From the IMG/VR virus record IMGVR_UViG_3300032050_000109, positions 1 through 64,000 of that record: a stretch of DNA of 64,000 nucleotides; one strand, given 5' to 3'. The stretch comes from a virus. Made by a program: the position numbers and the translations under genes. Numbering within the stretch: position 1 is the stretch's first letter; each line of letters begins with the position of its first letter. Under the pieces are notes generated by a model. It did not search any database. It saw only the letters and a list, made by a program, of their open reading frames with translations, and was not told the origin of the DNA. Of the stretch, positions 8,257-17,481 are shown piece after piece.

Positions 8257-8860
8257 ATTGTTCTTCGTACTCTTTTATTTTGGCATTTAGTTCTTCTAAA
8301 CGTTTATAGAGTAACTCCAAATCTTTATTTAAATCTTCTAGTATTTTATTATAATCTTGAATACCTTCCCATCGTTCAAAAGAACCATCTTCTTCTAAAA
8401 ATTCAACTGGTTTACCTTGATTTTCTTCACAAAATTTTTTGCTTTCTTCAAATTTTTTCTTATAGTCTTCTAAAATACTACGTTCATTCTTCAAATCTTG
8501 AAGTTCGTTGTAAATTTCAAACATACCAATCAATTTCAGATTGGTTTGAAAATTAATATAACAATCGTAACACATGCCCGTTTTTGGCCATACACGATCA
8601 TCTAAATAATTCCCCCACCGAACATCCATATTACATTCTTTACAACGTTGTTCGTTGATAATTTTAGCTTTCTTTGGAACTCTACGTTTTACACCATTTT
8701 TCCAAATCCACTTTCTACCTTGTGAGTCTTCCCACTCTTCACCTTCTTTGCGTTTATTATTGTTTAAATTGGGATCGTAACCAAACTGTACAAATGGACG
8801 GTTGCCTTCGACGTAATCTTTTACAATTGATAGATTACTTTTACCTGATGCTTTTTTCAT
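8219..8860 (-). CDS. Zinc-finger and coiled-coil protein upstream of terminase; candidate small terminase subunit
   Basis: A 213-residue protein. The N-terminal third is basic (SLSIVKDYVEGNRPFVQFGYDPN; EEWEDSQGRKWIWKNG). Then CKEC (about 73-76) and CYDC (about 98-101) form a four-cysteine zinc site. Residues about 110-205 form a long, charged helix typical of a coiled coil (NKDLELLYKRLEELNAKIKEYEEQYE). It lies directly upstream of, and overlaps, the terminase large-subunit gene, the position of T4 gp16. DNA recognition by the zinc domain plus oligomerisation by the coiled coil would fit a small terminase, but there is no clear sequence similarity, so this is inference from context. Confidence 0.7.
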   Translation of the reverse strand: MKKASGKSNLSIVKDYVEGNRPFVQFGYDPNLNNNKRKEGEEWEDSQGRKWIWKNGVKRRVPKKAKIINEQRCKECNMDVRWGNYLDDRVWPKTGMCYDCYINFQTNLKLIGMFEIYNELQDLKNERSILEDYKKKFEESKKFCEENQGKPVEFLEEDGSFERWEGIQDYNKILEDLNKDLELLYKRLEELNAKIKEYEEQYESAKSQRNNKK

Positions 8861-8878
8861 AACAAATACGTATTTATT

Positions 8879-9913
8879 TTATTTCTTAAACTTACTTCCG
8901 AGACCTTTTATAATAAAACTTCCTGTAATTTTAAATGGGTTAGAACTAATACTGGTATCTCTTACAACTATACCTTCATGTTTATCTAGATCTCCGATTT
9001 CACTTGTAGCATTTTTTAATATTTCATCGCCTAATTTAATCGTAGTTAAATAAACAATTGTATCACTTACCACTTTATTTAAATCTTGCCCAGCAAAATT
9101 TTGACTAATATTTCTACTTTCAACCGCTTTCAAAAATTGTTCTCTTGTAATTAGTGGAGTTGTAAACTTCAAACCTTTCAACCAATCCTTCAAAGACTTA
9201 GTTACAGCTTCACCCGTTGGATACAATGTAACTGGTTGAGTTAAAACACTTGCTAGTTTTGGTTCTGATTTGAAAGTAGTATCAACACTACCCAGCACCT
9301 TAAATCCATACTTCATAGCAATCTTATTTAATTTATTTATATAAGATTGCATCGCTATTTTGTCATATGGAATTTCACTGGCTACTCTCGATTTAACACT
9401 TCCATCTTTACCAAATGTTTTTGGCTTAATTTCTTTCAATCCGTGAATAGCTAAAAAGTTTCCTATTTCGCCATAACCCAAAACATTGGTTTGTCCTTCT
9501 ACATATTCTATATTAAACAATATATTTGGATTATCTAACAATCCTAATTTTTTTAATTCTGATTTTGTACTAGGAATTGATTCATCAAAAATATTAATTA
9601 CTTTGGTACCAATATTTATAAATCCGTGGCCTGGTTCAAATCGACTAGGCAAGTCTTCTGGTCGCATTCCTTTGATATCAAGTGGTTTTGCGCTACCACG
9701 ATCCATCACAAATTGTCCATTTACCAAACGAATACTAGCATTTACACCATCTATTTTAACACTGCCAGCGCCTTGTTTTAATGACTTTACAGATTTAGAA
9801 AATACATCCACTAATTTAGCTCCTGTATTTACAAAATCAAATGGATGTGCCATATGGCCTCCAGCGCCGCCTTCTTGTATTACTTCGTTTAATATATTAT
9901 TCAGCTTTATCAT
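8879..9913 (-). CDS. ATP-dependent ligase-like nucleotidyltransferase with packaging-type leader
   Basis: A 344-residue protein with the motif set of covalent nucleotidyltransferases (DNA/RNA ligases, capping enzymes): motif I KIDG at 53-56 with Lys53 the likely AMP-acceptor, a DRGS segment at 71-74, an acidic motif-III-like NILFNIEYVEG (about 130-140), motif IV HEGIVV (about 312-317), and motif V-like FKITGSFIIKG with lysines near 328 and 336. No C-terminal OB-fold is obvious. It might be an RNA or DNA ligase, or a relative with another role. The N-terminus MIKLNNILNE|V has Glu at position 10 in an L-x-E context, like T4 capsid-targeting leaders. It overlaps the flavoprotein gene by 17 bp, so the two are co-expressed. 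Confidence 0.72.
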   Translation of the reverse strand: MIKLNNILNEVIQEGGAGGHMAHPFDFVNTGAKLVDVFSKSVKSLKQGAGSVKIDGVNASIRLVNGQFVMDRGSAKPLDIKGMRPEDLPSRFEPGHGFINIGTKVINIFDESIPSTKSELKKLGLLDNPNILFNIEYVEGQTNVLGYGEIGNFLAIHGLKEIKPKTFGKDGSVKSRVASEIPYDKIAMQSYINKLNKIAMKYGFKVLGSVDTTFKSEPKLASVLTQPVTLYPTGEAVTKSLKDWLKGLKFTTPLITREQFLKAVESRNISQNFAGQDLNKVVSDTIVYLTTIKLGDEILKNATSEIGDLDKHEGIVVRDTSISSNPFKITGSFIIKGLGSKFKK

Positions 9914-10682
9914 ATGGTTTTAAAAATGTTTTATCAAACACTCTAACTGCTTTATCATAAGAACGTTTAGTTTCGTCTGTATCATCTTGTGTAAATTGCC
10001 AATTCCAGAACAATACATCTGATGTTTTGAATTGGTAATAATCGCCTAATACTGCTCTTTGAGTTTCAACAACTTGTTTACCGTGCCAATTTTGTCCAAC
10101 TGCAATAAATCCAGCTTCAATGTCTTTTACAACATTCTTTTCTCCAAGAGTAGAGTGTCTGTTTTCAATCCAAGTTAAACGTTCAATGAGTTTTTGATAA
10201 TAACCATTAGCTTGACCCCATCTAACACTAGCAAAAAATACTACACAATCACTTTCAAACAGTTCTTTGGTAATCTTCCAAAGTTCATCCCCTTTTTCAT
10301 TAAGACTTGCCCAACAACGATGATATCCACTTGGATTCTTTTCTTTATCTTTTAATAATGCTTTTGCAACGCCACAATGATTTCCGTCGTATTTTAAGTT
10401 GCTACTAACATTGCCTTCACACGGAGCTATATTTAAACTGGGTACTTCAATCAATGTGACTTTTTCTTTACCCAATAATTCTTGTATTTTAATTGCTAAT
10501 TGAGTACTCTTTGGAACATCGTCTTTGTGTTGACTCCATCTATTACTGGTAGTTAACAATAGTACTTTGTTCTTGGTACGTAAATAATCTATTGTTTTTT
10601 TGTATTTACGAGCATAAAGATCCATATCTTGCTCGCTTTGAGGAAGTTTGGCTTCTAACAATAGATCGGTTAAACTAATCAT
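9897..10682 (-). CDS. NAD(P)H-dependent FMN reductase-like flavodoxin-fold protein with packaging-type leader
   Basis: A 261-residue protein of the flavodoxin/NAD(P)H-FMN-reductase type. A first beta strand (KVLLLTTSNRWSQHKDD) leads into a helix. The second nucleotide-binding segment is the characteristic DCVVFFASVRWGQANGYYQKLIERLTWIENRH (about residues 144-175; read in two parts as VVFFASVRWGQANG and YYQKLIERLTWIENRH). Four cysteines (in PCEGNVS, NHCGVA, RCWAS and SDCVV) could bind metal or act in redox. The first ten residues, MISLTDLLLE followed by Ala, match the length and L-x-E|A end of the T4 capsid-targeting sequence. It would reduce or transfer electrons with FMN; the substrate is unknown. 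It overlaps the genes on both sides by a few bases. Confidence 0.78.
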   Translation of the reverse strand: MISLTDLLLEAKLPQSEQDMDLYARKYKKTIDYLRTKNKVLLLTTSNRWSQHKDDVPKSTQLAIKIQELLGKEKVTLIEVPSLNIAPCEGNVSSNLKYDGNHCGVAKALLKDKEKNPSGYHRCWASLNEKGDELWKITKELFESDCVVFFASVRWGQANGYYQKLIERLTWIENRHSTLGEKNVVKDIEAGFIAVGQNWHGKQVVETQRAVLGDYYQFKTSDVLFWNWQFTQDDTDETKRSYDKAVRVFDKTFLKPYDKAE

Positions 10683-10981
10683 TTTAAAAGATTTTCCAAC
10701 TCTTTTTGAAAAGTCATTCCTCTAATAACTTCAGGTGTACCTCCGTTATCTCTATTAAAATAACGTTTATAATTATTTAATGCTATTTTTAACTTTTCTT
10801 TATCCAGTGGCTCTTTTGACAAAATATCTTTTATCGTTTTTAAATTGTTAACAACAAGAACGTTTGTGTCATTTATCACTTGATCTATTAACGAAGAATC
10901 TTTTAACAATTGTTCTTTAACTAAATGATTTGTGTCATTTTCTTGTTTGGCCGTAGCAAGTATAGATTTTAACCGTATCAT
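10679..10981 (-). CDS. Small hypothetical protein
   Basis: A 100-residue helical, charged protein beginning MIRLKSILATAKQEN. I place the start at the ATG at 10981 rather than 12 codons upstream because a TATTTATA octamer ends 4 nt before it, the spacing seen at many other starts in this genome. The last codons overlap the flavoprotein gene start by 4 bp, so it heads that small operon. The N-terminus resembles the hydrophobic leaders of its neighbours but lacks the L-x-E end. No function can be assigned. Confidence 0.65.
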   Translation of the reverse strand: MIRLKSILATAKQENDTNHLVKEQLLKDSSLIDQVINDTNVLVVNNLKTIKDILSKEPLDKEKLKIALNNYKRYFNRDNGGTPEVIRGMTFQKELENLLK

Positions 10982-10985
10982 ATTA

Positions 10986-10993
10986 TATAAATA
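10986..10993 (-). promoter_or_regulatory. TATTTATA octamer, 4 nt before the 10679-10981 gene
   Basis: Its position supports the ATG at 10981 as the true start. Confidence 0.5.
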
Positions 10994-10997
10994 TGTA

Positions 10998-11214
10998 TTA
11001 ATTACGTTTCCATTCAAATTTCATATGTCCACAGTCCCATATTCTATCATAACCATTAATTTGCATATTTTGCCATTCACTTAAATTAATATCAAATTTT
11101 TCAAGTTTTTCTTTCAATTGGTACTCCTTTGTTTTTATGAAAATAGTGATATCCAGACGTAGTGTTATCTACAAATGACATACCAATTTGTTTATATAAA
11201 TTAATACAGAGTTA
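10998..11214 (-). pseudogene. Frameshifted remnant of a phage endonuclease-type gene
   Basis: Two overlapping minus-strand frames read like consecutive pieces of the C-terminal domain found on many phage homing endonucleases. The first (11214 down to about 11105) gives LYKQIGMSFVDNTTSGYHYF and stops. The second, in another frame, continues with LSEWQNMQINGYDRIWDCGH and KFEWKRN, stopping at 10998-11000. Known full-length proteins carry similar patterns (LYxKLGFxFxxxTxPNYxYF, then RGYxRIYDCG). No start, catalytic domain or intact frame remains. Alternatively, the second segment could be a tiny gene using a TTG after an AAGGAG site. Confidence 0.45.
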
Positions 11215-11261
11215 ATATGATATTTAATAAATATTAACCGACTAACCAAAAAATTAAAACA

Positions 11262-11291
11262 AAAACCTCGCTTATTTCTAAGCGAGGTTTT
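11262..11291 (-). terminator. Terminator after the tail sheath gene
   Basis: A 13-bp perfect stem (AAAACCTCGCTTA and its complement) closed by a GAAA tetraloop on the minus strand and followed by TTGTTTT. It begins 15 nt after the sheath stop codon. Confidence 0.9.
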
Positions 11292-11306
11292 GTGAATTAT
11301 TTATTA

Positions 11307-14300
11307 TCAAACATTAAAACTAGCCCCTCCTGTAGGAAGTATGTTGAAATCGAGTATAATAAATTCAGCAGTACGAGTTGGTTGAATATAGATTTGACCA
11401 TATAGAATATTTCTATCTATCAAATCGGGTGTATTATTAGTTTCATCCATCTTGACTTGGAATGCGTAAATACCGTTACGTTGTTGTACAGATTCCAAAT
11501 ATGGAGTTACGATACTCAAGAATCTGTTACGTGTAGCAGCTACGTTTTGTTCGAATACCAAGTAGTTGCTTGAGCTCGCGATAAACTTCTTCAAGTTGAT
11601 CAACAAACGACGTACATTGATACGATCCAAAGCACTTGGAGCGATTTGAAGAGTCTTTTGACCCCATACACAGATACCCTGGCCAGGGAATGCTGCGATT
11701 GGATTTACACGACCTTCATAGAGTGTATCACGTTCGCTGTGTGTTACTCTATCAAGTACTTGTACTGCTTGAGGAATACCACCACGGTTTAAACCGGCTG
11801 GAGCGTACCATTCAGCGGCAGCATTATCATTAGCAGCATAAACCGCTGGTAATACAACTGAAGGTGGTACACTAATAATCTTATTGGTATTGGTATCTAG
11901 GATCTTAACCCACGGATAATAAGTACCTACATAATTACTATCAACTGTAGCTACAGTATTTACTGCTGCATCAATCAATCCTACGGTTTGATTGCTTGCT
12001 GGGAACACCACATTATCCATGATATAGAAACAATCTTGGCGAGTTTCACACATATCAATTACCAATTCGGTAACATAACTGTGCATCTCACGGAAGATAC
12101 CAGGTAATACAATCAAGTTGATATCAAATTCATCGGCATTACCTAGAGCAGCAATACATTGTTTATAAGCAATACTACCTGGACTGTTGATATTTGTACA
12201 GTCTAGACCTTGTGTATTACCTGGCGTAATAGCACTACCTACGTTGATAGGAATTGCTGGCCATTGACCATCAAATCCACCTTGGAAACCAACAACGAAC
12301 TTACGTAGTTTAACATACGTACTTTCATTAACGGCGTCATAGGTACTTGGAATACTACCACTTAAACTTGGTGCTAATAAAGAACCTGTACTTGCAGAAG
12401 TACCTTGAGCATAGTATTTAGCAGTACTTGTTCCCCAAACTTTATCTTCTAGATCAAAGTCTATATTTAGACCATTTGAATCTGTATTGCCGTAGTAAGG
12501 TAGTGGATTAAAGTATTGGTGTGTATTATTTTCTACACCGACACCAAATGATGATGTAGGATATAGAGATTGAATTTCATCGTCCGTTTGTGGTACACCT
12601 CCAAACACTGTACCAGAAGGATATTTACCTGGAGCTAAACCATAGATACTTGCCTTACTATATTGAATGTAAGGAACATAAATACTAGCTGTACTATCAA
12701 TCGGAGTACTATATGATTCAAATCCGTATGGTACTGAACTAACCGGATATGAAGTATCGGCCATTTCAATTCTAATATATCTGCTTAAGTTAACAAAATC
12801 TCCAAATTGAATGATTTTACCAGCGTAGGTAATATAAGCATATCTATCGCCTACTTTACGTGCTACATAGTTTGCTGATTCTGGATCCAAATTACAATTT
12901 TGGAAAATTTCAAGATACTTAGGCTTCTTATCGGTATCACTATAAGCACGTACTGCTAATGTGAAACTGCCCCAATCGCTGCCAGGTACGGTACCTGCTA
13001 ATTTAACATTACTAATTTCAATCTTAAATTTTTTATTACTTAATGTACCGTCGCTCAAAGTATGTACTCTGAATAATTGGAATTTTGTTGGTTCCGGAGA
13101 TTCAGCCGCACTACCTTTAAATGGAGCTATCTTCTGTGAATAGATCCAAGGAGTAGTTGCGTTGGTGATACTGAATTGACTATCACCGGCGTTTAAATTT
13201 GTACTATATTGATCTACAAATTTAAGTGGTTCACCCACAATTGTACTTCCGGATATACTATTTGTACCAACTTGCAATTTCCAACCCAAATTACTGGTTT
13301 TTTCAGCAACGAACTTCTTGATACTATCTTCAAATAGAACGTAGTTGTAAGCAGCTTCAACTTTTTGACCAGCAATTTGTTTATCAGGATTACCAACTGT
13401 TGGATCAACTCCAAATACGTCTTTAATATAGTTATTATCATTTTCATTTAGACTGAAATCGTAATATCCGTATGTACCAGAAGAAACGCTGCCATTTGGA
13501 TTTGTAAAGTTATATCTTAAAGCCAAATTATAAACGTTTTCGTTTGGATTGATCAAATTCTTATATGGGAATGTTGAACTAGTTAGTTGTGATAATGTAG
13601 TGTTATTGAATCCATATACCTCGTAATCACTGCTAAATTGAGCAGAAGCATTTTGAGTGTTAGCCAATACTGCCAAAATCATATTTTGACGACCTGAAGT
13701 ATTTGGATTACATGGGTCATTACTATTTGTTCCGTCTGGCGTAAATGTTCCTGTATATTTACCATAATTACCGCTAATTACACCTTTTAACTGTAAACCA
13801 GCAACGCATGTTCCTGATCCACGAACAGAAGCAACACTACCGCTTAGTAATTGAACGTTTCCACTAGAAACATTTAACACGTCTCTATTATATCCAATAC
13901 TAGTATCGTTAAAATAAGAACTACTAAATAATACACTTGTAGCAGTACTTTCAGCGAACGCTGTAGAAATTGCAGTTTCTGCACTTACATCTTGTGCTTG
14001 TACACTTGAAGTTAAATAATAATATGGATATTGTGCATTCGATGGAGCGCCTTTCTTGGTAAATAAAATAGGACCGATTCCGCCTATATTTAATTGTTGG
14101 TCAGCGTATAAAACACTGCCACTTAATGTTCCTGTGCCATCAGTCGATCCAGCATTTACTAAACTTGTAGCTGCTACGGATCCAAATTTCACATTGATTG
14201 AACCGCTAAGAGATATTCTTGAATTATCAACGCGGAATTCATAACTACCTGTAGACTTAGCCAAATTATAATTAGCCGTTGAAAAATTAGTAGTTTGAGA

Positions 14301-15251
14301 TGATGGACATTTAGCAAAAACTAATCCATATACAACGGTATTTCCGATTAATGTATATGAAGCAGTCAAATAACTGTAATACGGATGAGTAGATGATCTA
14401 GGAGCAGTATTTTGAGAACCAGAAATATTACCAAATGTATTTGTATCAAATACCAATGAATACGTAGTTGCGCTAGATGAAATAGATCCTGAAAAACGTG
14501 ATTTTTGGAAATCAAAATTTGCCAAACTATAGTTAGTTGTTTTACCTACCGTAAAATTGCGTCTTTGTACAGAAGCGGTAAATGCATTATAATAATCAGT
14601 GGTGGTGATTTTTAATACTTTACCTAAACTGGCTGAAGTAGCCAAGGAACTTGAAAGTGTTGAATAATATGGCAAACCATTGATATTATTTAATAAAAAT
14701 AAACTAATTTCACTTGTAGTGGCTTTGGTTACTGTAATTTTACCGGATAATCCAATAAAATTATTTTTTCCGACAACTGTATTGTTACTTCCAGAAGATA
14801 TTAATACAGAACTACTTTGTTGATAATTAATATTGGTAGTATAATTTGTATCGTCCAAATACATGAATGATGCGGTTGTAATAGCACCGGCATCTGATCC
14901 ACGATTCCACGTACCTGGTTGTGCATAAACAAGTAATGGATTCTTTTGCCAGTAACCAGTTAAACCACCTACACGAACAACTGTGACAATGCCTTGTTGT
15001 TGTAGATATTCTTTTGCTGTATATGGACCGTAATATACACCGTCAGCAACACCGAAACGATTTTCTAATGTAGCTACATCTGTTAAAGTTGCTGGGAAAA
15101 ATGCGGGCCCGTCAGAAAATGGTGCTACTATAGCACCACCGATGTTAGCGACTCCTTGTGCTAAACCCGACAGATCGTTTTCTCTGGTAAAAACGCCTGG
15201 ACTTACTATATTTTGTGTTGGGGCAAATGTGCCTCCTTCTTGTATTGGCAT
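11307..15251 (-). CDS. 18: Contractile tail sheath protein (T4 gp18-like), very large
   Basis: A 1314-residue tail sheath subunit, about twice the 659 residues of T4 gp18. Family-typical ends are clear. The N-terminus has IVSPGVFTRENDLSGLAQGV and GGAIVAPFSDGPAFFP; the C-terminal polymerisation core has QGICVWGQKTLQIAPSALDR, NVRRLLINLKKFI, and LYGQIYIQPTRTAEFIILDF. The middle (roughly residues 130-900) is a Ser/Thr/Gly/Asn-rich insertion of repeated beta-like segments that would project from the sheath surface. A strong ribosome site, AAAGGA, lies about 9 nt before the ATG. The gene has its own terminator and precedes the glycosylation island in genome order. The insertion could be a host-contact or decoration domain. 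Confidence 0.93.
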   Translation of the reverse strand: MPIQEGGTFAPTQNIVSPGVFTRENDLSGLAQGVANIGGAIVAPFSDGPAFFPATLTDVATLENRFGVADGVYYGPYTAKEYLQQQGIVTVVRVGGLTGYWQKNPLLVYAQPGTWNRGSDAGAITTASFMYLDDTNYTTNINYQQSSSVLISSGSNNTVVGKNNFIGLSGKITVTKATTSEISLFLLNNINGLPYYSTLSSSLATSASLGKVLKITTTDYYNAFTASVQRRNFTVGKTTNYSLANFDFQKSRFSGSISSSATTYSLVFDTNTFGNISGSQNTAPRSSTHPYYSYLTASYTLIGNTVVYGLVFAKCPSSQTTNFSTANYNLAKSTGSYEFRVDNSRISLSGSINVKFGSVAATSLVNAGSTDGTGTLSGSVLYADQQLNIGGIGPILFTKKGAPSNAQYPYYYLTSSVQAQDVSAETAISTAFAESTATSVLFSSSYFNDTSIGYNRDVLNVSSGNVQLLSGSVASVRGSGTCVAGLQLKGVISGNYGKYTGTFTPDGTNSNDPCNPNTSGRQNMILAVLANTQNASAQFSSDYEVYGFNNTTLSQLTSSTFPYKNLINPNENVYNLALRYNFTNPNGSVSSGTYGYYDFSLNENDNNYIKDVFGVDPTVGNPDKQIAGQKVEAAYNYVLFEDSIKKFVAEKTSNLGWKLQVGTNSISGSTIVGEPLKFVDQYSTNLNAGDSQFSITNATTPWIYSQKIAPFKGSAAESPEPTKFQLFRVHTLSDGTLSNKKFKIEISNVKLAGTVPGSDWGSFTLAVRAYSDTDKKPKYLEIFQNCNLDPESANYVARKVGDRYAYITYAGKIIQFGDFVNLSRYIRIEMADTSYPVSSVPYGFESYSTPIDSTASIYVPYIQYSKASIYGLAPGKYPSGTVFGGVPQTDDEIQSLYPTSSFGVGVENNTHQYFNPLPYYGNTDSNGLNIDFDLEDKVWGTSTAKYYAQGTSASTGSLLAPSLSGSIPSTYDAVNESTYVKLRKFVVGFQGGFDGQWPAIPINVGSAITPGNTQGLDCTNINSPGSIAYKQCIAALGNADEFDINLIVLPGIFREMHSYVTELVIDMCETRQDCFYIMDNVVFPASNQTVGLIDAAVNTVATVDSNYVGTYYPWVKILDTNTNKIISVPPSVVLPAVYAANDNAAAEWYAPAGLNRGGIPQAVQVLDRVTHSERDTLYEGRVNPIAAFPGQGICVWGQKTLQIAPSALDRINVRRLLINLKKFIASSSNYLVFEQNVAATRNRFLSIVTPYLESVQQRNGIYAFQVKMDETNNTPDLIDRNILYGQIYIQPTRTAEFIILDFNILPTGGASFNV

Positions 15252-15341
15252 AATGTTAATATCCTTTCAAAAGTTATATTTAATCAATAAATATAAAATA
15301 AAAAAAGGAAGATTAAACTATTTATTATATCTTTTTTTATT

Positions 15342-17465
15342 TTATAACAAATTTTTATCAACCGTTAATTTATTGATTGTATCAATTACTTGATCGGGAG
15401 TTATAGTTTTAGTACATATAAAGTGATCTTTTGTATTTTTATTAACAGGACACCAATTCCAATCTCCTCCGTCTAATTTGTACAAACTATTGTTCCAACA
15501 ACCGTTACAAACCGACTCGTTTATTAATCTATAAGGAGTGGAAAACTCATTGAAAGTTTTAGTAAATCCGCTTATTAAAATTACAGGTTTACGTAATGCC
15601 CAAGCAAGCCAACTAATACCCGAACTCAATCCTATAAAAAATTCGCAGTTATAAAGCCAATTTATCGCATCATTGATATTTTCTGTTTTTGGATGAACCA
15701 CATTATATAAATTTTTTAAATCCATGTAATTTAACGGTTCTTTTTGAATGACAACTACTTTATATCCGATTTTATTCAAATAATCTACAGTTTTTTGCCA
15801 TCCACCGTCATATTGCCAATGTTTACAACCTGACGTTGATGCAGTAGAAATACATACGTATTTTTCATCAAGTTTACGTGTAGTGTTGTTCACAATTATA
15901 CTAGGAGTTATTTCTACGTAATCAAAACCAAGAATATTTGCCGAAATTTCTTGTAAGTTTTGTTCTCTATAATCTTTAGGTGATAAATTTCTGTCGGATG
16001 GGTCAAAACAACCTATTCTATATGTAGCAAAATAATTACTATTTAAATTTTGATTATAATTATAAAAATTTAAATTTGGATATGAGTCTTTAAATATATT
16101 TTTATTTGGTGTGTATATATCAACTATACACTTATGAGTTTTCTGAAATTTATCAATATAAGAAATCCACGATATATAATCTCCAAGTGAAGGAGACTCG
16201 TTTATTATTTTAACATTTTTATTTTCTAAATTAAGATCGTATATAAAAATTTCATTTGTTTCTATATCTTTTATTTCAATTCTCCACGGAATATAATATT
16301 TTTTACTAGCTACACACCACATATTATTGGTGATATCGGTTTCATATAATATTTGACTTGAATTAAGATCTTTCATTTTTATATTATATTTTTTCGTGAT
16401 TGATCCTAATATTTCTACTTTTGGTCCATTATTGAAATCAAAAACAAATTCGTTTTTGATTTCAATCGGATTAATTGGAGACTTATAAGTTATTTCTGTA
16501 TTATTGTATATGTCCACCAATTGTGTAGCCATCGTTTGATTGTTATATATGTTAATTAAATTCATTACAATATTATCCCAACTTTTAATTTTTGATGTAA
16601 ATAAACATTTATTTTTAAATTGTTCATAATTAGCAATGACATAATTGATGCCATTAACAATACAGTCAACGTCTCTTTCAACTTTATACAAACCTTCCAA
16701 TTCGTTATTTTTTTCGTATGTTCCTACTATTGGTAATCCACACCCAATTGATTCCAACAAAGTTAAATTTGGATGACCAGCTTCCAAATCTGATAAATGT
16801 AAAAATATTGAATGTGATTGGTACTCTTTTAATAATTCTTGTTCGTTTAAATTAAATTTTAAAGTTAATTTTTCATAGTCGGAATTGAATTTTTTAAAAA
16901 AATGTTTATTATTTTCTGGACCTGCTATGGTAATAGGTAAATTTAATTTCTCAGCTGCATGTATAGCATATGAAAATCCTTTTCTATCATACGATTTATC
17001 GTGAGCTATACCGTTATTAGCAACACATAACAAACGATGTGTGTTAAAATTATTTTGTGACGGTTTAAAAAATTCGTTATTTACACCGTGACTTAAATAT
17101 AAAACGTTTTTTAAATCAAAATATTCAACCAAATACTTTGCTGGTACAAAAGTCTTCAAAGAATATTTAGCGGCTTCGTAATTTTCTTTAAAAACATTAC
17201 TTTCTTTTGTATACAAAAAAGCGTGGTGATCGTGACATGTAAAAAAATAAGGAATATTTTTATTACGAAGCATAATTGCTAAATTTGCAACGTGTACGTG
17301 TATTACATCATATTTAGATGGATCTATATCATTTAAATATAAAATGTCACATACATGACCCATTTTCTCAAAAGCTTTTTTATATTCCCATATAATTTTT
17401 TCAACCGCCCCCCAACCATTTGGTGGAATTGGTAAAATGCCTGGATGTACTTGTACAATTTTCAT
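15342..17465 (-). CDS. Two-domain glycosyltransferase: GT4-like plus GT9/heptosyltransferase-like
   Basis: About 707 residues from the ATG at 17465 (the frame also extends to a TTG at 17477). Residues 1-300 look like a GT4, GT-B enzyme: MKIVQVHPGILPIPPNGWGA, VIHVHVANLA, FTCHDHHAF, and the sugar-nucleotide segment LSDLEAGHPNLTLLESIGCGLPIVG. A beta-rich linker (about 340-420) follows. From about 430 the sequence resembles GT9 heptosyltransferases of the autotransporter-modifying type: NESPSLGDYISW, CISTASTSGCKHW, GLSSGISWLAWALRKPVILISG, and a Cys-rich end with CNGCWN and WNWCP. It probably glycosylates phage or host surface structures. Donor and acceptor are unknown. Confidence 0.85.
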   Translation of the reverse strand: MKIVQVHPGILPIPPNGWGAVEKIIWEYKKAFEKMGHVCDILYLNDIDPSKYDVIHVHVANLAIMLRNKNIPYFFTCHDHHAFLYTKESNVFKENYEAAKYSLKTFVPAKYLVEYFDLKNVLYLSHGVNNEFFKPSQNNFNTHRLLCVANNGIAHDKSYDRKGFSYAIHAAEKLNLPITIAGPENNKHFFKKFNSDYEKLTLKFNLNEQELLKEYQSHSIFLHLSDLEAGHPNLTLLESIGCGLPIVGTYEKNNELEGLYKVERDVDCIVNGINYVIANYEQFKNKCLFTSKIKSWDNIVMNLINIYNNQTMATQLVDIYNNTEITYKSPINPIEIKNEFVFDFNNGPKVEILGSITKKYNIKMKDLNSSQILYETDITNNMWCVASKKYYIPWRIEIKDIETNEIFIYDLNLENKNVKIINESPSLGDYISWISYIDKFQKTHKCIVDIYTPNKNIFKDSYPNLNFYNYNQNLNSNYFATYRIGCFDPSDRNLSPKDYREQNLQEISANILGFDYVEITPSIIVNNTTRKLDEKYVCISTASTSGCKHWQYDGGWQKTVDYLNKIGYKVVVIQKEPLNYMDLKNLYNVVHPKTENINDAINWLYNCEFFIGLSSGISWLAWALRKPVILISGFTKTFNEFSTPYRLINESVCNGCWNNSLYKLDGGDWNWCPVNKNTKDHFICTKTITPDQVIDTINKLTVDKNLL

Positions 17466-17481
17466 TTTAAATATCAATTTT

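Noticed and set aside
1-9000. Major capsid (gp23) or scaffold gp22 next to the protease
   Set aside because: The gene after the protease is only 141 residues and not similar to gp22; the strand then changes and no capsid gene is seen.
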